A stretch of DNA of 5,364 nucleotides from NCBI GenBank assembly GCA_964601085.1, contig CAZRLN010000098.1, positions 1-5,364 of the forward strand. Direction: 5' to 3'. Made by a program: the position numbers and the translations under genes. This document shows, piece after piece, positions 1 to 5,293 of this stretch. Position 1 is the stretch's first letter; every line of letters starts with the position of its first letter. Source of the stretch: UBA1444 sp964601085 (GTDB taxonomy: Bacteria; Bacillota; Negativicutes; UBA1444). Under the pieces are notes generated by a model. That model was not told the origin of the DNA. It saw nothing but the letters and a program-made list of their open reading frames with translations, and did not search any database.

Positions 1-608
1 CGGAACTGCAGCGTTCGCGGGCGGAGCTTGCCGAAACGTTGCGGATCAAGGAAGCGTTGCTGGAACAGGCCAATATTCTGCTTTCAGAATCCAGCCGCCC
101 TCCGGATGGCTTGGTTGCGCAGGATCCGGTGACCGGACTGATGAAGCATCGAGCAGCCTTGAAGGTGCTGTCCAAGCAACTGGCCCGCTGCAAACGCCAC
201 AACGAGGAACTGGCGATTGGCCTTTGCGCCATTGATTCGTATAAAACCCTCAGTCCGGAGTGGAAATATAAAGCACGCAATGAAGTGTTGAAGTGGCTGG
301 CCCAGTTGTTGACCGACAATCTCCGGGAATACGACAGTGTCGCCCGGATCGGCAACGATACATTTTTGCTGATCATGCCGCTCAAACCGGAAAACGGGGC
401 CGAATCCGTCTGCGAACGTCTGTGTGCCCAGATCGCCAGCGGTGCGATCAAAACCGTGCGCGGCGAAATCCATATTACGGCAAGCATCGGCATCGCCTAC
501 GCCGCTTCCAGCAGCACCGTCAAATGCCTGATGGAGGAAGCCGATGCCGCATTGGACTATGCCCTGAAGCAGGGTGGCAACCGGGCGGTTTATTTCTTAA
601 AAGCCTGA
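1..608 (+). CDS. GGDEF-domain protein with degenerate active site (5'-truncated by window)
   Basis: The reading frame is open to the left edge (first full codon at base 3) and ends at TGA 606-608, so the start lies outside; TTG at 39 is internal. The visible 201 residues begin with a charged, probably helical or coiled-coil linker (about residues 1-35). A GGDEF fold follows: DPVTGL at its start (usually DPLTGL), then the signature region, then ITASIGIA and the closing EADAALDYAL...GGNR. Catalytic residues are lost. The signature is GNDTF (351-365) instead of GG(D/E)EF, and the usual DxDxFKxxND metal/substrate segment reads AIDSYKTLSP, missing its first Asp and the N-D pair. The inhibitory RxxD site (REYD, 324-335) is kept at the canonical spacing. 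In the family, an intact GGDEF makes cyclic di-GMP; this copy is probably inactive and may instead bind it (inference). N-terminal sensory or membrane domains cannot be seen. The next gene starts 37 bases on, so co-transcription is likely. Confidence 0.9.
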   Translation, partial: ELQRSRAELAETLRIKEALLEQANILLSESSRPPDGLVAQDPVTGLMKHRAALKVLSKQLARCKRHNEELAIGLCAIDSYKTLSPEWKYKARNEVLKWLAQLLTDNLREYDSVARIGNDTFLLIMPLKPENGAESVCERLCAQIASGAIKTVRGEIHITASIGIAYAASSSTVKCLMEEADAALDYALKQGGNRAVYFLKA

Positions 609-645
609 AACGGTGAGCAGCCAATATCGGGGAGGGTTTTTCACC

Positions 646-1881
646 ATGCGCGAACTGTGGCGAAGACTTGTGTTCCTAAGCTGTGTATGCGGCGCCGTTT
701 TGGTCGCGTTGGCCGCATCCCTCTCACCGGTTGTGCTTGTCGCGCCTGTCGACTTTGCGCGGCAGCAGCAACGGGAAGGCTCCTACATGGGCCTTCGCAT
801 CCCGACGGAAGAGTCGAACAGGCAGCAGAGTCTGACCCGCGAAGCGTATATCGCCGAAAAGACAAAGGGCAGGCTGGTGGCGGGCAATGACCCGCAATGG
901 GCGGAGTTGTTCGACGCTGTCGCTGCTCTCGCCCAGGACAAGGCGCTTGCCGAACGATGGAAACAGCGGCTTCCTTCGGACCAACATCCGGTGAAAGTCT
1001 TTTTCTTCCGGCCCGAGGAAGCTCCGATCAAAGCCCTTGCGCCCTATTTCGTCCGCAAACATGACGCCGTGCATGTCGTTCGCATGGAAGGGGACAAGCA
1101 ACAGTTTCTTAAGGCGGAGTACCGATACTACACCGATGAGGACTTCCAGCTTGGCAGCGGCTTCAACAATTATCCCACGCCGCCGACTTCGCTGTTGTAT
1201 CCTTACCGGCGGTATAGCTTGTGGCTGATTCTCTTCGGCTTGCTGGTTTATGCGTTCCTGCCGCCCCAGCCCGCGCCTCCCGGGGCGATCCGGTATCCCC
1301 GCTGGCGAATGGTGATGGGGGATGTCGTGGCCCTTCTGATGAGCGTTCCCTTCTTTGCCTTCCCCTTTTTGATCACGGGCGGCACGGTGCAGGCGTTCAC
1401 GCAGGGTTGGCCCTTGTTCTTTTTCTTCTGGCCGGTCTTTTTCCTGGGGCTGTGGTTGTGGTTCATCTCGGCTTGGTTTGCGAGTTTTACGCTCGTTATC
1501 GGGACGGACCGGCTCAGCCTGTCGACGTACAAAGGAGCGGGCGAGTTTTTGTACCGGGACATGGCGTATTTCCAACCGGTCGTCTTCAAGCCGCCGAAGT
1601 GGCTGATCGTGGCGTCTTGGCTCGGGGCCCTGGCGGGCAGAGGTTCGGCGCAGATCGGCGCGGCCGGTCGGGCCATGATCCTGAGTAGTTCGGCCTGGGG
1701 CAGTCTCGGTATCCGGATGCGGGACGGCTCGGATGTCTTCATTAACATCACCGACCAGATGGGGAACGACGCCCTCAAGGGCCTCGATGCCATTCTCGGG
1801 AATCTGCGGGCCAATGGCGTGGAAGAAAAGAACGAGGTCCGGGAAATCCGCAGCCTGGGGCTGGAGACGATGCGGGGATGA
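646..1881 (+). CDS. Multi-pass membrane protein of unknown function, 411 aa
   Basis: I do not recognise this protein family. ATG 646 is preferred because GGGGAGGG (629-636) lies 9 bases upstream; GTG 613 would put that ribosome binding site inside the gene. The N-terminus is short and basic, followed by a hydrophobic segment at about residues 8-33. A hydrophilic, charged region of about 155 residues (34-189) is predicted outside the membrane. Further hydrophobic segments lie at about 190-206, 224-245 and 256-284, with a weaker one near 318-330. By the positive-inside rule both termini should be cytoplasmic. The C-terminal part (about 282-390) has short strand-like stretches (TLVIGTDRLSLS, LGIRMRDGSDVFINI) and then a helix (NDALKGLDAILGNL), which resembles a bacterial PH-like domain; this is only a fold guess. 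No catalytic motif or lipobox is visible. It probably shares a transcript with the upstream GGDEF gene. Confidence 0.85.
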   Translation: MRELWRRLVFLSCVCGAVLVALAASLSPVVLVAPVDFARQQQREGSYMGLRIPTEESNRQQSLTREAYIAEKTKGRLVAGNDPQWAELFDAVAALAQDKALAERWKQRLPSDQHPVKVFFFRPEEAPIKALAPYFVRKHDAVHVVRMEGDKQQFLKAEYRYYTDEDFQLGSGFNNYPTPPTSLLYPYRRYSLWLILFGLLVYAFLPPQPAPPGAIRYPRWRMVMGDVVALLMSVPFFAFPFLITGGTVQAFTQGWPLFFFFWPVFFLGLWLWFISAWFASFTLVIGTDRLSLSTYKGAGEFLYRDMAYFQPVVFKPPKWLIVASWLGALAGRGSAQIGAAGRAMILSSSAWGSLGIRMRDGSDVFINITDQMGNDALKGLDAILGNLRANGVEEKNEVREIRSLGLETMRG

Positions 1882-1891
1882 TACGATCATA

Positions 1892-1914
1892 AGGCAACGA
1901 AAACTCCGTTGTTT
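1892..1914 (+). terminator. Weak hairpin after the membrane-protein gene
   Basis: AGGCAACG (1892-1899) can pair with CGTTGTTT (1907-1914) around a 7-base loop: five Watson-Crick pairs (GCAACG-type core), two G-U pairs and one A-U pair. It starts 11 bases after the stop codon, where a terminator would be expected, but only three T residues follow the core. It may be a weak or partial terminator, or a chance stem. Confidence 0.3.
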
Positions 1915-1960
1915 GTCATGAGGATCAACCGGTCTGCATTGCAGTGCGACAAGGTTTTAT

Positions 1961-1967
1961 AAGGAGG
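1961..1967 (+). promoter_or_regulatory. Ribosome binding site of the chemotaxis-like gene
   Basis: AAGGAGG is a near-perfect Shine-Dalgarno sequence 8 bases before ATG 1976. A second ATG follows directly at 1979, 11 bases from the site, so initiation could be at either codon. I chose 1976 on spacing. The rest of the 94-base gap (1882-1975) has no clear promoter: TTGTCA at 1913-1918 resembles a -35 box, but no good -10 box lies at the right distance. Confidence 0.8.
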
Positions 1968-1975
1968 CTTCGGTT

Positions 1976-2818
1976 ATGATGGATTCCAGTAATCTGCTCG
2001 AGTGTTTCTGTCAGGTAGCCGAGTACATTCCCCGCCTGGTCAGCGGCAAAGTCGGCATGGTGGTCTGCGACCGGGAGAAGTTGCTGGCGTCGAACTGCAT
2101 TCCCGAACTGGCGGCGCAGGCGCGGCCGGGCGACCCGGTCAAGCCGGGGTCCGGACTGCATAAAGCCATGGAAACCGGCCAGCGGATCGTGACGGAAGTG
2201 CCGAAGGAATTGTACGGTTTCCCCTATGTCGCCATCAGCCTGCCGATTGTGGGCGAGAAGGGCGAAATACTGGGTGCGGTGGTCATCCATGAGTCGCTGG
2301 AGCGCCGGGATGTTCTTCAACATACTGCGGAAGGGCTGGCGACTTCGGCGGCCGCGCTGGCGGACTCCCTGCAATCGATCACGGGCCAGGCCCAGGAACT
2401 AAGCGGTCAGGCCCGTTCGCTGACGACCTTGTCGCAGCGGACGGAAACGGAAATGAAAGAAACCGATGCCGTGCTGTCCTTTATCAAAAAAGTCGCCGGC
2501 CAGACCAATCTCCTGGGCCTGAACGCCTCTATCGAAGCGGCCCGGGTAGGGGCGGAGGGCCGGGGATTCGCCGTCGTGGCCGAAGAGGTGCGGAAGCTGG
2601 CCGAGAACAGCGCGACGTCGACAGTGCAGATCGCGGATATCCTGAAGCGGATGAAGGAGTCCCTCAATAACCTTTCGGCAGCCTCCGGCCAGATCGAAGG
2701 GGTGATTGACGACCAGGCGGTGGTGATCGAGTCCATCTCCAATCAAAGCCGGGATCTGATGGAACTGTCGCGGGATTTGAAAACCCTGGCCGACACGCTG
2801 TACGCGTTGCAAAAATAG
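1976..2818 (+). CDS. Soluble methyl-accepting chemotaxis-like protein (YfmS-like), 280 aa
   Basis: This is a cytosolic receptor of the chemotaxis family, without transmembrane segment or HAMP domain. Residues 1 to about 110 form a small sensor domain of PAS/Cache-like appearance, with the pattern VCDREKLLAS, PGDPVKPGS, TEVPKELYGFPYVAISLPIVGEKGEILGAV typical of short soluble Firmicute receptors (the long stretch is given in pieces: TEVPKELYG at about 73-81, then PYVAISLPI, then GEILGAVVI). Residues about 115-280 are the helical hairpin signalling domain. Its conserved tip, which binds CheA/CheW in the family, is intact: QTNLLGLNASIEAARVG (176-192) and EGRGFAVVAEEVRKLAE (194-210). The overall size is close to B. 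subtilis YfmS. The sensor half has four cysteines (10, 12, 31, 41). What it senses is unknown. An ECF sigma gene follows 24 bases downstream with no terminator between, so an operon is likely; the receptor may feed into gene regulation instead of, or as well as, motility (inference). Confidence 0.9.
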   Translation: MMDSSNLLECFCQVAEYIPRLVSGKVGMVVCDREKLLASNCIPELAAQARPGDPVKPGSGLHKAMETGQRIVTEVPKELYGFPYVAISLPIVGEKGEILGAVVIHESLERRDVLQHTAEGLATSAAALADSLQSITGQAQELSGQARSLTTLSQRTETEMKETDAVLSFIKKVAGQTNLLGLNASIEAARVGAEGRGFAVVAEEVRKLAENSATSTVQIADILKRMKESLNNLSAASGQIEGVIDDQAVVIESISNQSRDLMELSRDLKTLADTLYALQK

Positions 2819-2842
2819 GCCGAAGAAGGAAGGGGAAAAGCA

Positions 2843-3442
2843 ATGCAGGGCGGCACAGCCGAATTGGACCGGATTTATGCCGAACACCATGCCCGTATTC
2901 TCCGGTACCTGACGCGAATGGTCGGCGCCCAGGATGCGGAGGATTTGGCCCAGGAAGTTTTCATTCGGGCCGCCAAGGCCTATGACGGCTTTCGTCACGA
3001 GGCCAAAATCGAAACCTGGTTGTACCGGATTGCAACCCATGTCGCGGTGGATCGCCTGCGCGGAACCGCCTTGCGGCGGGAAACAATGCTGGGGGAGGAG
3101 CTTGGCGAGGTCGCGGAAGATGGCCGGGAGGCCGGTTCCACTTTGGAGGAAAAAACCTTGCGCCGGGCGGCGAACGAGTGTATTCGCAATGTCATTTACG
3201 GGCTGCCGGAGAACTATCGAACCCCGCTGATCCTGAGCGAACTGGAAGGGTTCACAAACCGCGAGATTGCCGAAATCTTGGAGGTAAGCCTGGATACGGT
3301 GAAAATCAGGCTGCATCGCGCGAAAGACAAACTGAAGAAGGCATTGCTGGACGCCTGCCAGTTTTCCCGTGACGAACGAAATGAATTGACCTGCGATCCC
3401 CTGCAAAGCGGCGAAGACCCAGCCGGGGCAAACCGCGGATAA
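2843..3442 (+). CDS. ECF-type RNA polymerase sigma factor with two-cysteine C-terminal tail, 199 aa
   Basis: An extracytoplasmic-function (group 4) sigma-70 factor that would direct RNA polymerase to its own promoter set. Region 2 covers about residues 10-75: helices with AEDLAQEVFIRAAKAYDGF (32-50) and the promoter-melting/-10 segment KIETWLYRIATHVAVDRLRG (55-74). Region 4 covers about 110-168: LPENYRTPLILSELEGFTNR followed by the helix-turn-helix EIAEILEVSLDTVKIRLHRA that reads the -35 element. An acidic linker of about 30 residues joins them. After region 4 comes a tail with C172 and C184 flanking QFSRDERNELT, which might bind metal or respond to redox state (inference). A GGAAGGGGA-type ribosome binding site (about 2828-2836) precedes ATG 2843. 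ECF genes commonly sit beside a membrane anti-sigma gene; none is visible here. The upstream partner is the soluble receptor and the downstream end is a terminator. Confidence 0.93.
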   Translation: MQGGTAELDRIYAEHHARILRYLTRMVGAQDAEDLAQEVFIRAAKAYDGFRHEAKIETWLYRIATHVAVDRLRGTALRRETMLGEELGEVAEDGREAGSTLEEKTLRRAANECIRNVIYGLPENYRTPLILSELEGFTNREIAEILEVSLDTVKIRLHRAKDKLKKALLDACQFSRDERNELTCDPLQSGEDPAGANRG

Positions 3443-3480
3443 TCCCGAACCGAAAAAGAACTGGAGAAGCATAGGGTTGG

Positions 3481-3521
3481 AAACGTTGCAGCGAAACTTG
3501 CCGCAACGTTTTTATTTTTTT
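3481..3521 (+). terminator. Intrinsic terminator of the receptor/sigma operon
   Basis: AAACGTTGC (3481-3489) pairs perfectly with GCAACGTTT (3503-3511). After one A-C mismatch the stem continues inward with GC/GC, a G-U and an A-U pair, closing on a three-base loop. A T-rich run with a single A follows (3509-3521). It lies about 40 bases after the sigma factor stop codon. Confidence 0.9.
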
Positions 3522-3586
3522 CCGGGCCGTGTATCTTTTAGGGCGCCAAACTCGTCTATATATACAGAGAATCGGAGGTGAATGAA

Positions 3587-3802
3587 ATGAATTGGTTTCC
3601 CTGTTTTGGCGCAGGCGTCGGCTTTCCGTGGATCATGCTGATTTTTCCCCTGCTGTTCTTGGGAATGATGCTGTTTTTTTGCAGCCGCCGGCGCAGCACC
3701 GGATTTTTCGGCTGTTGCATGCGACGTACCGAGAGCGATTACGCATCGGAGCTGGCGGGACTGCGAAGAGACCTGGATGATTTGAAACGGAAACTGGGCT
3801 AA
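3587..3802 (+). CDS. Small single-pass membrane protein, 71 aa
   Basis: I do not recognise a named family. ATG 3587 is chosen because GGAGG (3574-3578) is 8 bases upstream; the in-frame GTG at 3578 overlaps that site and is too close. The protein has a short aromatic/glycine-rich N-terminus (MNWFPCFGAG), one strongly hydrophobic segment at about residues 14-32, a basic stretch right after it (SRRR, 33-36) that should face the cytoplasm, and a charged heptad-like helix at the end (ELAGLRRDLDDLKRKL, 55-70) suited to a short coiled coil or protein contact. Cysteines at 6, 32, 43 and 44 flank or follow the membrane segment. The layout recalls small regulatory membrane proteins such as the PspB type, but no specific homology is claimed. 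It lies between two terminators and so appears to be its own transcription unit; an AT-rich TATATATA stretch (3557-3564) could contain its -10 box, without a convincing -35. Confidence 0.75.
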   Translation: MNWFPCFGAGVGFPWIMLIFPLLFLGMMLFFCSRRRSTGFFGCCMRRTESDYASELAGLRRDLDDLKRKLG

Positions 3803-3835
3803 GCGGAGTGATTCCCCTTCGGAATTTCATGCCGC
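3803..3835 (+). other. Imperfect hairpin in the 3' untranslated region of the small membrane protein gene
   Basis: Starting directly after the stop codon, GCGG (3803-3806) can pair with CCGC (3832-3835), TGA (3809-3811) with TCA (3827-3829), and TTCC (3812-3815) with GGAA (3821-3824) around a CCTTC loop. Small internal loops separate the parts and no T-run follows, so it is not itself a terminator. It could protect the short mRNA or simply be chance structure. Confidence 0.35.
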
Positions 3836-3844
3836 GGAGCAAAT

Positions 3845-3886
3845 AAAAAGGCAACGTCCGTAAGTAATGCGGAACGTTGCCTTTTT
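3845..3886. terminator. Bidirectional intrinsic terminator between convergent genes
   Basis: AAAAAGGCAACGTCCG (3845-3860) pairs with CGGAACGTTGCCTTTTT (3870-3886), with one bulged A (3873) and a 9-base loop. The GC-rich stem is flanked by an A-run on the left and a T-run on the right, so it reads as a terminator on both strands. It fits its place: the 71-aa gene ends at 3802 on the plus strand and the aminotransferase ends at 3910 on the minus strand. Confidence 0.93.
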
Positions 3887-3909
3887 ATTATCGGGGAACA
3901 GAGTTCTTT

Positions 3910-5118
3910 TTATTGCAATACCCGGGTCAACACGTCGGTCAGGATGGCGATCATGGCGTCGATGTCGGCGGCGGTGACGATCAGGGGCGGAATCAGGCGA
4001 ATCGTGGCGGGTTGGGGCGAGTTCACCAGCAAGCCGCTATGCAGGCAGGCGGCGGCGACTTCGCTTCCCTTGGCGGCCGGCAGATCGAAGGCGATCAGCA
4101 AGCCCTGGCCGCGAATGCCGGACAATCCAAACTGCTCGGCGATTCCCAGCAACTTCTCCGTTACATAGGCTCCTTGCCGGGCGGCGTTTTGCGCCAGCTG
4201 TTTGTCGATGATTTCCTTGACGACGGCATAGCCGACCTCCATGCCCAGCGGTTGCGCCGAATAGGTTCCGCCCTGGTCGCCGGCATCAAACACGTTGAAC
4301 TTTTCCTTGGCGAGCATGGCCGAGAGGGGGAATCCGCCGCCGATTCCCTTGGCGAGGGTCATTACATCCGGTTCGATCCCGTAATGCTCATAGGCGAACA
4401 TCTTGCCGGTCCGGCCGAGGCCGGTCTGGACCTCGTCGACGATGAGCAGGATGTTGTTTTCGGTGCAGATCCGGCGAAGCAGGTTCATATATTCCGCAGT
4501 CGCCGCGTATACTCCGCCTTCCCCCTGAATCGGTTCTAGCATGATGGCGCAGGTTTTGTCGGAAACAGCGGCTTGCAGGGCGACGGCATCATTGAGCGGC
4601 ACATGGCGGAATCCCGGCACCTTGGGTTCGAACAGGGTCCGCCACTTTTCCTTGCCGGTGGCGGACATGGTGGCGAGAGTGCGGCCGTGGAAACTGTTGA
4701 TCATGGTGATGATCTCGAACGCGCCGCCCCGATATAGGGCGCCGTATTTCCGGGCGAGCTTGATGGCGCTTTCGTTGGCCTCGGCGCCGCTGCTGGCGAA
4801 GAAGACACGGTCAAAACAGGAGATGTCCGTAAGCAGTTTGGCGAATTTCAGCATGGACGTATTGTAGAAGGCGGGGCTGGCATTGACCAACAGGCGGCTC
4901 TGCTTTTCCAGGGCCTCGGCGATGACGGCGGGGCTGTGCCCGAGGGAAGTGACCGCCCAGCCGCCGACAAAATCGAGATACTGTTTTCCCGCCGTGTCCC
5001 AAAGGTGCATCCCCTGGCCGCGTTCCATGATCACCTCGGGCCGTTGGGTGGTAAACAAGATGGACTTCTTTGCTTCTTGCAGGAAGTCTGCGCTGAGCGC
5101 TTCCGAAACATTTGACAT
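3910..5118 (-). CDS. argD: Class III aminotransferase, acetylornithine aminotransferase (ArgD) family, 402 aa
   Basis: A PLP-dependent, fold-type I aminotransferase; ArgD swaps the amino group between N-acetylornithine and 2-oxoglutarate in arginine biosynthesis in the cytoplasm. Start ATG 5118 is chosen because GGGGAGAG lies just upstream at ribosome-binding distance; a longer in-frame start at 5262 would run back through the promoter. Visible landmarks: LWDTAGKQYLDFVGG (39-53), the phosphate-binding SSGAEANESAIK (109-120), SFHGRT (142-147) with the carboxylate-binding Arg, LEPIQGEGG (194-202), DEVQTGLGRTG (228-238) with Asp228 for the pyridine nitrogen, LAKGIGGGFP (255-264) with Lys257 as the PLP lysine, and IRLIPPL (373-379). 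Length is normal for the family. The loop GGTYSAQP (283-290) departs from the usual GGTYxGNP. No other arg gene is present, so substrate (acetylornithine, succinyl-diaminopimelate, ornithine or GABA) is not certain; the ARG-box-like sites upstream favour ArgD. Confidence 0.85.
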   Translation of the reverse strand: MSNVSEALSADFLQEAKKSILFTTQRPEVIMERGQGMHLWDTAGKQYLDFVGGWAVTSLGHSPAVIAEALEKQSRLLVNASPAFYNTSMLKFAKLLTDISCFDRVFFASSGAEANESAIKLARKYGALYRGGAFEIITMINSFHGRTLATMSATGKEKWRTLFEPKVPGFRHVPLNDAVALQAAVSDKTCAIMLEPIQGEGGVYAATAEYMNLLRRICTENNILLIVDEVQTGLGRTGKMFAYEHYGIEPDVMTLAKGIGGGFPLSAMLAKEKFNVFDAGDQGGTYSAQPLGMEVGYAVVKEIIDKQLAQNAARQGAYVTEKLLGIAEQFGLSGIRGQGLLIAFDLPAAKGSEVAAACLHSGLLVNSPQPATIRLIPPLIVTAADIDAMIAILTDVLTRVLQ

Positions 5119-5143
5119 AAAACCACTCTCCCCATCGAAGATG

Positions 5144-5161
5144 CTTGAATATATATTACAT
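5144..5161. promoter_or_regulatory. Candidate ARG box 1 (ArgR/AhrC operator) over the argD -10 region
   Basis: TGAATATATATTAC (5146-5159) matches the core ARG-box consensus TGAATWWWWATTCA at 12 of 14 positions; one half-site is perfect, the other has two changes. It covers the candidate -10 box of argD, where a bound arginine repressor would block transcription. The AT-rich centre makes chance matches easier, so the call rests on position and on the second box nearby. Confidence 0.55.
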
Positions 5162-5182
5162 CCAATGTGAAAATAAATGCAA
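5153..5182 (-). promoter_or_regulatory. Candidate sigma-A promoter of argD
   Basis: On the minus strand, TTGCAT (5177-5182) and TAATAT (5153-5158) stand 18 bases apart, resembling -35 and -10 boxes (3/6 and 4/6 matches to consensus). This would start transcription about 25-30 bases before the argD ATG. The individual boxes are weak, but placement is good. Confidence 0.5.
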
Positions 5183-5183
5183 C
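5166..5183. promoter_or_regulatory. Candidate ARG box 2 over the argD -35 region
   Basis: TGAAAATAAATGCA (5168-5181) also matches TGAATWWWWATTCA at 12 of 14 positions, with one change in each half. Its centre is 22 bases from that of box 1, about two helical turns; the 18-base boxes are 4 bases apart. Known ArgR operators are often box pairs about 3 bases apart. It covers the candidate -35 box. Confidence 0.5.
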
Positions 5184-5293
5184 ACTGTTCTGTTCCCGAT
5201 AAACTTAGCCGCAGGAAGTGGGGCGTTTCGTCGCGAATAAAAGAGCGAGGAAGATGGTCCATGAATCACTGATGGAAAAAGGGGCGATAACTT

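Noticed and set aside
724..1890. Long open frame on the minus strand opposite the 411-aa membrane protein
   Set aside because: Its translation is rich in Arg, Pro and Gln with no domain pattern, typical of the antisense of a GC-rich gene; the plus-strand frame has a ribosome binding site and coherent membrane segments.
2399..3472. Minus-strand open frame spanning the receptor and sigma factor genes
   Set aside because: It lies opposite two confidently recognised genes, crosses their junction and shows no family resemblance.
3877..4539. Plus-strand open frame opposite the aminotransferase 3' half
   Set aside because: It begins inside the bidirectional terminator and is Gly/Gln/Asp-rich shadow coding of the argD gene.
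5168..5196. Short direct and inverted repeats (CTGTT twice, AACA/TGTT) in the argD-nifJ intergenic region as a possible redox-regulator site
   Set aside because: The repeats are only 4-5 bases long and do not match the Rex operator pattern TTGTGAAN4TTCACAA.
5119..5262. N-terminal extension of the aminotransferase from an upstream in-frame ATG (48 extra residues)
   Set aside because: The extension is unlike the family, contains the candidate promoter and ARG boxes, and the ATG at 5118 has its own ribosome binding site and gives the normal family length.
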